NCBI RefSeq assembly: GCF_034096925.1
Contig: NZ_JAWZSQ010000006.1
Location: 182,101 to 246,100, forward strand
Direction: 5' to 3'
Source: Patulibacter defluvii
GTDB taxonomy: Bacteria; Actinomycetota; Thermoleophilia; Solirubrobacterales; Solirubrobacteraceae
DNA length: 64,000 nt
Part shown: piece after piece, positions 31,051 through 39,823 of the stretch
Position numbering within the stretch: position 1 is the first letter of the stretch
Layout: the number at the start of each line of letters is the position of its first letter
The notes under the pieces: generated by a model
Told to the model about the DNA's origin: nothing
Databases searched by the model: none
The model's input: only the letters and a program-made list of their open reading frames with translations
Translations under genes and position numbers: made by a program

Positions 31051-32016
31051 TCAGCCGCCCAACAGCTCCAGATCCGCCCGCGTCATCAGGCGGATCAGCT
31101 CCTCGAAGGACGTCTCGGGCACCCAGCCGAGGCGCTCCTTCGCCTTCGTCGGATCGCCGATCAACAGGTCGACCTCGGCCGGCCGGACGAACCGCGGGTC
31201 GATCTCGACGTACTGCTGCCAGTCGCCCAGGCCGGCCTCGTCGAACGCGACCTCGACGCACTCGCGGACGGTGTGGGTGTGGCCCGTGGCGATCACGAAG
31301 TCCTCGGGATCGTCCTGCTGGAGCATCAGCCACATCGCCTGGACGTAGTCCTTGGCGTAGCCCCAGTCGCGCTTGGCGTCGAGGTTGCCGAGCGCCAGCT
31401 TCTCGCGCAGGCCGAGCTTGATCGCGGCCGCGTGCCAGGTGATCTTGCGGGTCACGAACTCCAGGCCGCGGCGGGGCGACTCGTGGTTGAAGAGGATCCC
31501 GCTGGTCGCGTGGAGGTCGTAGGACTCGCGGTAGTTGACCGTGATGAAGTGGCCGTAGACCTTCGCCACGCCGTAGGGCGAGCGCGGGTAGAGCGGCGTG
31601 TCCTCGTTCTGCGGGACCTCGCGGACCTTGCCGAACATCTCCGACGACGACGCCTGGTAGAAGCGGGCCTCGGGCGCCACCTCGCGCATCGCCTCGAGAA
31701 TCCGCGTGACCCCGACGCCGGTGAAGTCGGCGGTCAGCGTCGGCTGCTGCCAGGAGAGGCCGACGAAGCTCATCGCGGCCAGGTTGTAGATCTCCTCGGG
31801 CTGCGACGCGCGAAGGGTGTCGACGAGCGAGCGCTGGTCGAGCAGGTCGCCCTGGTGGAGCGTGATCCGGTCGCGAAGGTGCTCGATCCGGTCGAACTTT
31901 TCGGTCGATGCCCGGCGCACCATGCCGTGCACCTCGTACCCCTTCTCGAGCAGCAGGTCGGCGAGGTAGGAGCCGTCCTGGCCGGTGATCCCGGTGATGA
32001 GGGCGCGCTTCGGCAT
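31051..32016 (-). CDS. gmd: GDP-mannose 4,6-dehydratase
   Basis: 321-residue SDR converting GDP-D-mannose to GDP-4-keto-6-deoxy-D-mannose, precursor of GDP-rhamnose, GDP-fucose and others. All Gmd hallmarks are present: GITGQDGSYLADLLLEKGYEVHG, YNLAAMSFVGLSW, SSSEMFG with the catalytic pair, YGVAK, FNHESPRRG, LGNLDAKRDWGYAKDYV, and the C-terminal VDLLIGDPTKAKERLGW. TAGGCT lies 7 bases before ATG 32016. No unambiguous GDP-fucose synthase or Rmd is in the window; the SDRs at 23408 and 26963 are the candidates for the next step. Confidence 0.94.
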   Translation of the reverse strand: MPKRALITGITGQDGSYLADLLLEKGYEVHGMVRRASTEKFDRIEHLRDRITLHQGDLLDQRSLVDTLRASQPEEIYNLAAMSFVGLSWQQPTLTADFTGVGVTRILEAMREVAPEARFYQASSSEMFGKVREVPQNEDTPLYPRSPYGVAKVYGHFITVNYRESYDLHATSGILFNHESPRRGLEFVTRKITWHAAAIKLGLREKLALGNLDAKRDWGYAKDYVQAMWLMLQQDDPEDFVIATGHTHTVRECVEVAFDEAGLGDWQQYVEIDPRFVRPAEVDLLIGDPTKAKERLGWVPETSFEELIRLMTRADLELLGG

Positions 32017-32023
32017 GCGGGCA

Positions 32024-32029
32024 AGCCTA
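32024..32029 (-). promoter_or_regulatory. -10 hexamer TAGGCT, leaderless promoter
   Basis: Minus-strand TAGGCT 7 bases before ATG 32016. Confidence 0.57.
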
Positions 32030-32084
32030 CGGATTTCGCGGCCCGTCGCGTCGCGCCACCGCCGCCGATCGGAGAGCCGCCGAG

Positions 32085-32090
32085 TACGCT
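32085..32090 (+). promoter_or_regulatory. -10 hexamer TACGCT, leaderless promoter
   Basis: TACGCT 8 bases before GTG 32099; it decides that start. Confidence 0.58.
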
Positions 32091-32098
32091 GGCGCGTC

Positions 32099-33595
32099 GT
32101 GTCTGCCGGCGAACCTCAGGAGCCTCACGCGACCGCGGTGCTGGACACGGGCGACGCCGGCGGACGGGTGGTTTCGGGCGGGGCGCTGCGGGTCGTGTCC
32201 TACGTCCTCGGCGCGCTGGTCACCGTCGTCTCGGCCTCGGTCGTCGCCCGTCACCTCGGCAAGGAGGGGTTCGGCGGCTTCACGACGGTCGTCTCGCTCT
32301 CGACGGTCGCGCTGGTGATCGCGGACTTCGGCCTGGCCACGCTCGGCGTGCGCGAGTACGTGACGCGGAAGGGCGCGGAGCGCGACCACCTGATGCGGGT
32401 GATGCTCGGGATGCGGCTGACGATGATGGCGCTCGGCGCAGCCGGGATGCTCGTCTTCGCGGCGCTCGCCGGCTTCGACGGACAGCTGTGGCTGGGCACG
32501 GTCCTCGCCGGGGCGGGACTGGTGATCTACGCCCTCCCCGTGACCTACGTGATCCCGCTCCAGGCGGCGCTGCGGCTCGGCTGGGTCGGGGCGATCGACC
32601 TCGGACGCCAGGTCTCCCAGGCGCTTCTGCAGGTGCTGCTGGTCGTCGCGGGCGCCGGAACCGGACTGCTGCTCGGGGCGGCGGTGCCGGCGGCGGCGGT
32701 CGCGCTCGTGATCGCGCTCGTCGCCGCGCGCGGTCTGGCGCCGCTGACGCCGGCCTTCGACCTGGCGGCGATGCGTCGGCTGCTGCGGATCTCGATCGCG
32801 TTCGCGGCGGCAACCAGCATCGGCACGCTCTACCCGTACGTGGCCCAGGTCGTTACGGACCTGTCGACGTCGGACACCGAGAGCGGACTCTTCGCGCTCT
32901 CGTTCCGCGTCTTCGCGGTGGTCGTGGGAACGGCGATGATCGCGGTCAGCAGCGCGTTCCCGATCCTGGCCCACACCGCGGGACGGGACCAGGCGCGCTT
33001 CGGGTACGCGGGGTCGCGGACCTACCAGGCGACGATCCTGCTCGGCTCGCTCGCGGCGGTCGGGATCGGGGCGGGCGCGCCGCTGGCCGTCGAGATCCTG
33101 GGCGGTGCGAAGTACGCCGACGCGACCGACGTCCTCCGGGTCCACGCAGCGGCGATCATCGGCTCGTTCGCGGTGGCGACCGGGTCGTTCCTGCTGCTGG
33201 CGCAGCACCGCCAGCGGACGCTGCTGCAGATGAACGGCGTGACGTTGCTCGTCAGCCTGATCCTGACCGCCGTCGCCGCGCGCCAGTGGGGAGCGATCGG
33301 CGCGGCGAGCGCGATGGTGGCGACCGAGATCGGGCTGGCGCTCGCCTACTACGTGGTGCTCCGCCGGGGCGGGTACGGGCTGCGACTGGAGCGGCGATGG
33401 GTGGCGGCGATCGTCGCGTCGCTGGTCGCGGCGGGTGGCGTCGCCGTCGCGGTAGCGGCGGTCACCTCCGGCACGGTCGGCGACGTGCTCGAGACCGGCG
33501 CGGCCACCCTGACCTTCCTGGTCGCCGTGCTGGTCCTGCGAGCGGTGCCGGAGGAGGTCCTGGCGCCGCTGCGAGCCCGGCTCGGGCGTGGCTAG
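32099..33595 (+). CDS. Wzx-type polysaccharide flippase (MOP superfamily)
   Basis: 498-residue membrane protein with about fourteen helices, as in MOP-family lipid-linked oligosaccharide flippases. The first helix pair follows GGALRVVSYVLGALVTVVSASVVARHLGKEGFGGF. The usual G-x-G-F-FTTVVSLSTVALVIADFGLATLGVREYV segment comes next. It would move undecaprenyl-PP-glycan across the membrane. Start GTG 32099 from the leaderless hexamer. Its stop shares CTAG with the convergent methyltransferase. It works in principle with the ligase/polymerase-like protein at 10414-12654. Confidence 0.88.
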   Translation: MSAGEPQEPHATAVLDTGDAGGRVVSGGALRVVSYVLGALVTVVSASVVARHLGKEGFGGFTTVVSLSTVALVIADFGLATLGVREYVTRKGAERDHLMRVMLGMRLTMMALGAAGMLVFAALAGFDGQLWLGTVLAGAGLVIYALPVTYVIPLQAALRLGWVGAIDLGRQVSQALLQVLLVVAGAGTGLLLGAAVPAAAVALVIALVAARGLAPLTPAFDLAAMRRLLRISIAFAAATSIGTLYPYVAQVVTDLSTSDTESGLFALSFRVFAVVVGTAMIAVSSAFPILAHTAGRDQARFGYAGSRTYQATILLGSLAAVGIGAGAPLAVEILGGAKYADATDVLRVHAAAIIGSFAVATGSFLLLAQHRQRTLLQMNGVTLLVSLILTAVAARQWGAIGAASAMVATEIGLALAYYVVLRRGGYGLRLERRWVAAIVASLVAAGGVAVAVAAVTSGTVGDVLETGAATLTFLVAVLVLRAVPEEVLAPLRARLGRG

Positions 33596-34185
33596 GCCGG
33601 GCGCCGGGCCAGGATCCAGACGTTCCGTCGCACGATCGGCAGCCAGGCGGCGGCGCGCAGCGGTGCCGGACGACGGTGGTCGGGCATCCGGGCGGAGACG
33701 ATCGACGTTCCCGGCATCACCGACTCGTAGGCGGCGGTCACGACCTCGAACCCCTGGTCGGCAAAGAGCAGCCGGAACGCCTTGCGGGTGAACGGGCGGC
33801 GGTGCGTGTAGTCGTTCCAGACCCAGCGCTGGGCGTCGGGCGAGGACGCGAACGCGAGGCCGCCTGGGCGCAGTACCCGCAGCGCTTCCCGGACGACCTC
33901 GACCGGATCGGCGACGTGCTCGAGCAGGTCCTTGAGGACGACGCCGTCGAAGGTCGCGTCCTCGAACGGGAGCGGCTGATCGGCGTCGCCGAGCTGGACG
34001 TTGCGACCGAGCTCCTGCGCCTCGGCGACCGCGACGGGCGACCCGTCGAGACCGGTGTAGTCGGGGAAATGCCGGGCGATCCAACCCGTGCCGCACCCGA
34101 CGTCGAGCAGCTTGGCCGTCGGGGGGAAGTGGCGGGTGATGTCGCGGAAGTACCCCGGCTCACCGTGCCAGTCGAAGTAGGCCAT
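33592..34185 (-). CDS. Class I SAM-dependent methyltransferase
   Basis: 197-residue Rossmann methyltransferase, a compact Methyltransf_11-like protein. Motif I is LLDVGCGTGWIARHF, the acidic residue GLDGSP, and FDGVVLKDLLEHVADPVEVVREALRVLRPGGLAF is the post-core. THRRPFTRKAFRLLFADQGF is a typical substrate-side element. ATG 34185 is preceded by TAGAGT at 8 bases. Unlike the 30328 methyltransferase its composition matches the genome. Probably modifies a sugar or nucleotide-sugar; the target is unknown. Confidence 0.82.
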   Translation of the reverse strand: MAYFDWHGEPGYFRDITRHFPPTAKLLDVGCGTGWIARHFPDYTGLDGSPVAVAEAQELGRNVQLGDADQPLPFEDATFDGVVLKDLLEHVADPVEVVREALRVLRPGGLAFASSPDAQRWVWNDYTHRRPFTRKAFRLLFADQGFEVVTAAYESVMPGTSIVSARMPDHRRPAPLRAAAWLPIVRRNVWILARRPA

Positions 34186-34193
34186 GGGCGGGG

Positions 34194-34199
34194 ACTCTA
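34194..34199 (-). promoter_or_regulatory. -10 hexamer TAGAGT, leaderless promoter
   Basis: Minus-strand TAGAGT 8 bases before ATG 34185. Confidence 0.52.
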
Positions 34200-34235
34200 C
34201 GAGTCGCGGGGCGTCGGCCGCGGCGCTTGCCCGGC

Positions 34236-34241
34236 TAAGGT
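34236..34241 (+). promoter_or_regulatory. -10 hexamer TAAGGT, leaderless promoter
   Basis: TAAGGT 10 bases before ATG 34252. Confidence 0.5.
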
Positions 34242-34251
34242 CCCGCGGGCC

Positions 34252-34809
34252 ATGCAGGTGCTCGACACGACGCTTCCCGGGGCCAAGCTGGTCCAGCCGC
34301 GAGTCTTTCCCGACGACCGCGGGTTCTTCTGCGAGACCTTCCGCGAGAGCGTCCTCGCTGAGCACGGGATCCACGACCAGTGGATCCAGGACAACCACTC
34401 GCGCTCGTCGCGGGGCGTCGTCCGCGGCCTCCACTTCCAGATCGGGGACGGCTGCGCGAAGCTCGTGCGCTGCGGGCGCGGCCACATCTGGGACGTGATC
34501 GTCGACCTGCGCGAGGGCTCGCCGACCTACGGGCGGTGGGAGGGGTTCGACCTCACCGACGAGAACATGCACGCGCTCTACGTGCCGGTCGGCTTTGCTC
34601 ACGGCTTCGCGGTGATCAGCGACGTCGCGGACGTCCTCTACAAGCAGACCCGCTATTACTCGGCCGAGGTCGAGCGGGGGATCGCGTACGACGATCCCCA
34701 GGTCGCGGTGGAGTGGCCGCTGACGGCCGACGAGATCCAGGTCTCGGAGCGCGACGCCTGCGGGCCGACGCTGGCCGACGTCGCAGAGACGCTCACGTTC
34801 CTGTATTAG
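34252..34809 (+). CDS. rfbC: dTDP-4-dehydrorhamnose 3,5-epimerase (RmlC family)
   Basis: 185-residue cupin enzyme making dTDP-4-keto-L-rhamnose. It has VFPDDRGFFCETF, the catalytic His in SRGVVRGLHFQ, and VRCGRGHIWDVIVDLREGSPTYG. VPVGFAHGFAVISD and YKQTRYYSAEVERGIAYDDP with the conserved Tyr and Asp region follow. Length is normal. The usual partners rmlA, rmlB and rmlD are absent from the window, so they must lie elsewhere or the enzyme acts on another keto-sugar. Two hairpins follow the gene. Confidence 0.92.
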   Translation: MQVLDTTLPGAKLVQPRVFPDDRGFFCETFRESVLAEHGIHDQWIQDNHSRSSRGVVRGLHFQIGDGCAKLVRCGRGHIWDVIVDLREGSPTYGRWEGFDLTDENMHALYVPVGFAHGFAVISDVADVLYKQTRYYSAEVERGIAYDDPQVAVEWPLTADEIQVSERDACGPTLADVAETLTFLY

Positions 34810-34815
34810 GGGGTA

Positions 34816-34865
34816 GCGCGGGTATGGCCCGCGCGAAATTCGGGGGGCGAACTTCGTGGAGTTCG
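34816..34865 (+). terminator. Two tandem stem-loops after rfbC
   Basis: GCGCGGG-TATGG-CCCGCGC (34816-34834) and CGAACT-TCGTGG-AGTTCG (34848-34865) can form perfect stems. There is no U-tract, as is common for hairpin terminators in high-GC actinobacteria. Termination is inferred. Confidence 0.45.
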
Positions 34866-34907
34866 CGGGTCTTCTATGTGATGACCACCGAACGGAGTGC
34901 CCCCACC

Positions 34908-36548
34908 ATGTCGCGTGCCGCCCAGATCGGCCTCGCCGCGTCGATCGCCGTCCTCTCGCTCGCGCCCGCCGCCCCGGCGCGGGCCGGGACCTATGAGGTC
35001 TGGACCTGCCGAGCGCCGGACGGGTCGCCGGCGGCGACGGCCGACGGCGAGGGCGGCGGCTGGGTGCCGCGCTTTCAGCAGACGAGTCTCGGTGGCGGCA
35101 ATCGCGCCGACGATCGTTGTCGTCGGGGCGGTTCGCTCGTCGGAGCGTTGGCAGAGCGGTTCTCGCAAACGCCTCCCTTCTGGCTCTTCTGGGAGTTCCA
35201 CGCGCCCGCGGCTACACGCATCATCAACTACGCGATCGAGTACGACGGCTACAGCCGTGCTGGCGGATCGGGTCCCCCGGTTGGGGACCTGTCAATCCTC
35301 ACGTCGCTTCAGGCTGATCCGGTCTATGAGGCGCGCCATCTCGCTGCTGGTCCTGTGTCGCGGGCCGTGGTCGCGGGGGCTCCTGATCGGGCCGGGGCGA
35401 TTCGAGTCGTGCTGGGTTGCGTCCCCGGAGCCGCGCCTGGCGGCGGTGTTTGCCGTCCGGACGCATCGGGCGCCGTGGCCCGCGTCAACATCCACCGCGC
35501 CACCTTCACCCTCGAGGATCGCGATGCCCCGATCGTCACGACGGCCTCCGGCGATGCGGTGACGAACACGACCTGGGCCGGCCCGACCGGGATCTCGTTC
35601 GGGGCCACGGACCAGGGCGGTGGCGTCCACCGGCTGGCGATCGAGGTCGACGGGCAGGTCGCGAGCTACGTGCCGCTGGCCGAGGCGCCGTGCCGACCGT
35701 GGCCCGGCAGCGAGCGGACGTTCCTGTCGCCGAAGCCGTGTCCCGGCACGATCGGCGGCCTGCAGACGTTCGACACCAAGGACCTGCCCGAGGGCATCCA
35801 CACCGTCCGGGTGCTGGTCGAGGACGCGGCCGGGAACCAGTCGACGGTCTACGGGCCGACGACGAAGAAGCTGCGGCGGACCGATCCGGGGCCGAACAAC
35901 GGCGCTCCGGCGGTCGACGACGCGCGGCTGGCGGTCGCGTGGGAGGGCCGCGAGAGCGACGCCCGTTCGATCCGCTACGGCCAGCGTCCGCTGGCGGTCG
36001 GACAGCTCACGACCGGCAAAGGGCAGCCGATCCGCGGCGCCTACCTGCGAGTCATGATCACCCGCGACGCCCGCAACTCCCCGCCGTTCGAGCGCAGTTC
36101 GCTGCGCACCGACGAGGAGGGCCGCTTCCGCTGGCGGCTGCCGACCGGGGCCAGCTCGCGCACGATCGTCCTCGCCTACCACCAGCGCGTCCGGGACGAC
36201 GAGCCGGTCGCCGTGCGCAAGCTGCGCCTGCGGGTCAGCGCAGCGGTGCGGCTGACCCTCAGCCGGCGGATCGCTCGCCGCGGTCAGTCGGTGCGACTGT
36301 CGGGGACCGTCGTCGGGCGACCGCTGCCGACGGGCGGCAAGGTCGTGGAGCTGCAGGCCCGCGATCCCGGCGGTCGCTGGCTGACCTTCCGAACCGTCCG
36401 CACGGGCAGGAGCGGCCGGTTCGCGACCTCGTACCGCTTCCGCAAGCCCGGCCCCGCCCGCTTCCAGATGCGCGCCCGGGCCCGGCGGTCCGGCGACTAC
36501 CCCTACGCGACCGGCAGCTCGCCGGTGCGGACGATCCGGGTCCGCTGA
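34908..36548 (+). CDS. Large secreted beta-rich protein, unknown function
   Basis: 546 residues starting with a Sec signal peptide (1-24, ending APARAG). Residues 25-200 form a Cys-containing lectin- or sugar-binding-like domain (YEVWTCRAPDGSP with later Cys pairs). Ig/fibronectin-like beta domains follow, one with LPEGIHTVRVLVEDAAGNQS, and two carboxypeptidase-regulatory-like domains at the end (LRTDEEGRFRWRLP, RTGRSGRFATSYRF). ATG 34908 has GGAG 10 bases upstream; in-frame ATG 34881 and 34824 would spoil the signal peptide. Likely surface- or matrix-located. No catalytic motif is recognised. Confidence 0.68.
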   Translation: MSRAAQIGLAASIAVLSLAPAAPARAGTYEVWTCRAPDGSPAATADGEGGGWVPRFQQTSLGGGNRADDRCRRGGSLVGALAERFSQTPPFWLFWEFHAPAATRIINYAIEYDGYSRAGGSGPPVGDLSILTSLQADPVYEARHLAAGPVSRAVVAGAPDRAGAIRVVLGCVPGAAPGGGVCRPDASGAVARVNIHRATFTLEDRDAPIVTTASGDAVTNTTWAGPTGISFGATDQGGGVHRLAIEVDGQVASYVPLAEAPCRPWPGSERTFLSPKPCPGTIGGLQTFDTKDLPEGIHTVRVLVEDAAGNQSTVYGPTTKKLRRTDPGPNNGAPAVDDARLAVAWEGRESDARSIRYGQRPLAVGQLTTGKGQPIRGAYLRVMITRDARNSPPFERSSLRTDEEGRFRWRLPTGASSRTIVLAYHQRVRDDEPVAVRKLRLRVSAAVRLTLSRRIARRGQSVRLSGTVVGRPLPTGGKVVELQARDPGGRWLTFRTVRTGRSGRFATSYRFRKPGPARFQMRARARRSGDYPYATGSSPVRTIRVR

Positions 36549-36635
36549 CCGACGGCGCTGGCTCCGCGGCGTCGACGCGGCGGAGCCAGAGCCGCAGGTC
36601 GCGACGCGCCCCCGATCCGCCATGCTTCCCTCGCG

Positions 36636-37652
36636 ATGGCGAGCACGAGCGCCCCCCAGACGCCGGAGGGCTTCTCCGGCAGCTCCACGACCGACGACGG
36701 ACCGGCGCGGCTGGCCCGTCTGCGGCGACGGTTCCGCACGACGCCCGAGCGGATGCTGCTCGCCGCGCGGCTGGCGCTGATCGCGAACATCGGGATCATG
36801 CTCACCGGCGCGCTCGTGCGGGTGACCGGATCGGGCCTCGGCTGCTCGAACTGGCCGAAGTGCGACACCCGGGTGCTGCCGTCGCAGGTCCATGCGCCGA
36901 CCTTCATCGAGTTCGGCAACCGGCTGCTGACGATCGGGGTCAGCGCGACGGCGATCTTCGCGATCTTCTGCGCCCTGACCCGGATCTCGTGGCGCAAGGA
37001 CCTGGTGGTGCTCTCGGTCTGGCTGCTCGGCGGCGTCTTCGCGCAGGGCGTGATCGGCGGCCTCAGCGTCCTCTACGACCTCGACTGGATCTGGATCAGC
37101 GCCCACTACCTGGTCTCGATCACGCTGCTGCTGATCCCCGCCGCCCTGCTCGTCTGGCGGGCCGGCGAGGGCACCGCCGCCAAGCGCGACCACCAGGCCA
37201 ACGACCGCCTGACCGCGCGCGCCGTCCTGACCCTGCTGCCGATCGGGGTCCTGGCCCTCGCGGCGGGCACGCTGGCCACCGCCGCCGGCCCGAACAGCGG
37301 CGGCGAGAGCACCGGCGACGTGGTCAAGCGCTTCGACGTCCACGGCACCGCGACGCTCGAATGGATCGTCCAGCGCCACGGCGCGATCGCCGCGATCTTC
37401 GGGATCGCGATCATCGTCGTCTGGTCGCTGGCCAAGGCCCGCGGCGCCGGCGAGCGCCTGACCCTCACGCTCACCCTCGCCGGCATGCTCGTCGGCGTCC
37501 AGGGCGTGGTCGGCCTGATCCAGTACGGCCTGGAGCTGCCCGGCGGCCTGGTCTGGGTCCACGTGACCCTCGCGACGCTGACCTGGGTCGCCGTCGTCTG
37601 GGCCTGGCAGATCGCGGGGCCGGGGCCCCGCGGATCCGCACCGAGCTCTTAG
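36636..37652 (+). CDS. ctaA: Heme A synthase
   Basis: 338-residue polytopic membrane enzyme that oxidises heme O to heme A for cytochrome c oxidase. Eight helices are predicted. The first external loop has GALVRVTGSGLGCSNWPKCDTRVLPSQ with the conserved cysteine pair, then FIEFGNRLL with the essential Glu. Heme-ligand histidines appear in SAHY, QRHG and VHVT. The first 35 residues are a hydrophilic extension. A housekeeping gene interrupting the glycan region, it is convergent with glmS (8-base gap). CATGCT 9 bases upstream of ATG 36636 is a weak version of the leaderless hexamer. Confidence 0.92.
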   Translation: MASTSAPQTPEGFSGSSTTDDGPARLARLRRRFRTTPERMLLAARLALIANIGIMLTGALVRVTGSGLGCSNWPKCDTRVLPSQVHAPTFIEFGNRLLTIGVSATAIFAIFCALTRISWRKDLVVLSVWLLGGVFAQGVIGGLSVLYDLDWIWISAHYLVSITLLLIPAALLVWRAGEGTAAKRDHQANDRLTARAVLTLLPIGVLALAAGTLATAAGPNSGGESTGDVVKRFDVHGTATLEWIVQRHGAIAAIFGIAIIVVWSLAKARGAGERLTLTLTLAGMLVGVQGVVGLIQYGLELPGGLVWVHVTLATLTWVAVVWAWQIAGPGPRGSAPSS

Positions 37653-37660
37653 CGCGCCGC

Positions 37661-39484
37661 CTACTCCACCGTCACGCTCTTGGCCAGGTTCCGCGGCTTG
37701 TCGATGTCGCGGTCGAGGGCCAGGGCGGCGTGGTAGGCCAGCAGCTGCAGGGGGATGTTGAGCAGGATCGGGTCGAGCTCGGGCTCCGACCGGGGCACGA
37801 CGATCGTGCGCTCGGCCAGCTCCTCGGGCAGCGGGTCGTGGCCGATCGCCAGGATCGGGCCGCCGCGGGCCTTGATCTCGTGCAGCGTCGAGCGCTGCTT
37901 CTCGGCCAGCTCGTCGCTGGGGACGACGGCGACGACCGGCATCTCCGGGCAGATCAGGGCCAGCGGGCCGTGCTTCAGCTCGGCGGCCTGGTACGCCTCG
38001 GCGTGGAGGTACGCGACCTCCTTGATCTTCTGGGCGCCCTCGCGAGCGATCGGGTAGCCGCGCACGCGGCCGATGAACATCGCGTTGTCGAAGCCGGCCA
38101 GCCACTTGGCCGCCTCCTCGATCGCGTCCTCCTGCTCGAGGATCGCCGCGATCTTGGCCGGCAGCTCGCGCAGGGCCACGATCATCCGGTCGCCGTCGGC
38201 GGGCGAGAGGTCGCGGATCCGGCCCAGGTGGATCGCCAGCATCGCGAAGGCGACGCAGGTCGAGGTGAAGCTCTTCGACGAGGCGACCGACACCTCGGGG
38301 CCGGCGTGGATGTAGATGCCGCCGTTGTTCGCCCGCGCGATCGCCGAGCCGACCTGGTTGATGACGCCGAGGACGCGCGCGCCCTTGCGCGTCAGCTCCT
38401 CGACCGCCGCCAGCGTGTCGGCCGTCTCGCCCGACTGGCTGACCGCGACGTAGAGCCCGTTCGGGTCGATCACCGGGTTGCGGTAGCGGTACTCGCTCGC
38501 CGGCTCGGCCGTCGCCGGGATCCGGGCCAGGCTCTCGATCAGGTGCGCCCCGATCTCGCCCGAGTAGAAGGCCGACCCGCAGCCGAGGATGTGGACGCGC
38601 TTGATCGCCCGCAGCTCGTGCGGCTCCAGGTTCAGGCCACCGAGCTTGACGGTCGAGAAGCGCTCGTCGATCCGGCCGCTGAGGGTCCGCTCGACGGCCT
38701 CGGGCTGCTCGCCGATCTCCTTGCGGAGGAAGTGCTCGTACTGACCGAGGTCGTAGTCGTCGGCGTCCAGGTCGACCTGCTCGGAGACCTTCTGGACCGG
38801 CCGCGCGTCGAGCGTCGAGGTGGTGAACCCGTCCGGCTCGAGCAGGGCGATCTCACCGTCCTCCAGGTGGACGACCTGCTTGGTGTGGCGGACGATCGCG
38901 CCGACGTCGGAGGCGACGTACATCTCGCGGTCGCCGAGCCCGAGCACGATCGGGCTGCCGAGGCGGGCGACGATGATCCGGTCCGGGTGCTGGGCGTCGA
39001 GCACGGCGAGCCCGTAGGCGCCCTCGACCCGGCGGAGCGCGGCGCGAACGGCCGCCACCGGGTCCTCGTGCTCGGCCGCGGCCTGGCCGATCAGGTGCGC
39101 GACCAGCTCGGTGTCGGTCTCCGAGGTCGGCTCGATCCCGTCCGACGCCAACCGGTCCTTGATCTGCGGGGCGTTCTCGATGATCCCGTTGTGGACCACC
39201 GCGAAGCGACCACTGAAGTCGACGTGCGGGTGGGCGTTCTCGTCTGTCGGCGCGCCGTGCGTCGCCCAGCGGGTGTGGCCGATCGTCGGTGAGCCCTTGA
39301 TCCGCTTCGGCAGGGTCGACTGGAGATCGCGGATCCGGCCCTTGGCCTTGTGGACCTTCATCCCGCTCTTGCCGGTGACGGCGATGCCCGCGGAGTCGTA
39401 GCCGCGGTACTCCAGGCGCTGCAGTCCCTCGAGGACGATCGGGACACCATCACGGGTGCCGACGTAGCCGACGATTCCGCACAT
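37661..39484 (-). CDS. glmS: Glutamine--fructose-6-phosphate aminotransferase (isomerizing)
   Basis: 607-residue enzyme making glucosamine-6-phosphate, the entry to UDP-GlcNAc for wall and glycan synthesis. The catalytic Cys2 of the glutaminase domain is in MCGIVGYVG, with RLEYRGYDSAG and HTRWATHGAPTDENAHPH following. Two SIS domains follow, with GCGSAFYSG, SQSGETADTLAA and the end motif PRNLAKSVTVE. ATG 39484 is dictated by Cys2, and an AGGAGG lies 12 bases upstream. The 77-residue gene 39501-39734 precedes it by 16 bases, so they are probably co-transcribed. Confidence 0.96.
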   Translation of the reverse strand: MCGIVGYVGTRDGVPIVLEGLQRLEYRGYDSAGIAVTGKSGMKVHKAKGRIRDLQSTLPKRIKGSPTIGHTRWATHGAPTDENAHPHVDFSGRFAVVHNGIIENAPQIKDRLASDGIEPTSETDTELVAHLIGQAAAEHEDPVAAVRAALRRVEGAYGLAVLDAQHPDRIIVARLGSPIVLGLGDREMYVASDVGAIVRHTKQVVHLEDGEIALLEPDGFTTSTLDARPVQKVSEQVDLDADDYDLGQYEHFLRKEIGEQPEAVERTLSGRIDERFSTVKLGGLNLEPHELRAIKRVHILGCGSAFYSGEIGAHLIESLARIPATAEPASEYRYRNPVIDPNGLYVAVSQSGETADTLAAVEELTRKGARVLGVINQVGSAIARANNGGIYIHAGPEVSVASSKSFTSTCVAFAMLAIHLGRIRDLSPADGDRMIVALRELPAKIAAILEQEDAIEEAAKWLAGFDNAMFIGRVRGYPIAREGAQKIKEVAYLHAEAYQAAELKHGPLALICPEMPVVAVVPSDELAEKQRSTLHEIKARGGPILAIGHDPLPEELAERTIVVPRSEPELDPILLNIPLQLLAYHAALALDRDIDKPRNLAKSVTVE

Positions 39485-39500
39485 ATCGGGGGGATTCCTC

Positions 39501-39734
39501 CTACGTGTAGACGATCCTGCGCAGCTGCCGGAGCGAGAGCGCGGGGGGAGCGAACCGGCGGTGCGGGAGCTCCTGGGCGATGCGCTCGAAGGCCTGCGGG
39601 TTGCGCAGACCGCGCGCCTGGAGCTCACGGTGCCGGCGCCGCACGAATCCGGGAACGTCCTCGTCGAAGTAGCGAAGCACCTCGGCGATGACGCGGTCCG
39701 CCTCGTTCGGTGTGAGCGAGGTGGTCCGCACCAT
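39501..39734 (-). CDS. Small conserved-looking protein upstream of glmS
   Basis: 77 residues, ATG 39734. Helical and charged, with EADRVIAEVLRYFDEDVPGF, the basic RRRHRELQARGL and a C-terminal SLRQLRRIVYT. No signal peptide, membrane helix or cysteine. The pattern looks conserved rather than random and, from memory, similar small proteins occur in Solirubrobacterales, but no function is known to me. The 16-base gap to glmS suggests a shared mRNA. It could be a DNA- or RNA-binding regulator, but this is not shown by the sequence. Confidence 0.6.
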   Translation of the reverse strand: MVRTTSLTPNEADRVIAEVLRYFDEDVPGFVRRRHRELQARGLRNPQAFERIAQELPHRRFAPPALSLRQLRRIVYT

Positions 39735-39823
39735 GTGGGTGCGCAGCTCGCCGAACGACGGAGACGGCCCGGTGGCGGTCACGGCGCAGAATGGTGGCGA
39801 ATGAGCGCGGACATCGCAACCAG

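Noticed and set aside
34816..34834. Part of the hairpin being a mobile-element end
   Set aside because: No direct repeats, transposase or second copy nearby; a terminator is simpler.
34824..34907. Earlier ATG codons (34824, 34881) for the secreted protein
   Set aside because: They run through the hairpins after rfbC and would bury the signal peptide.
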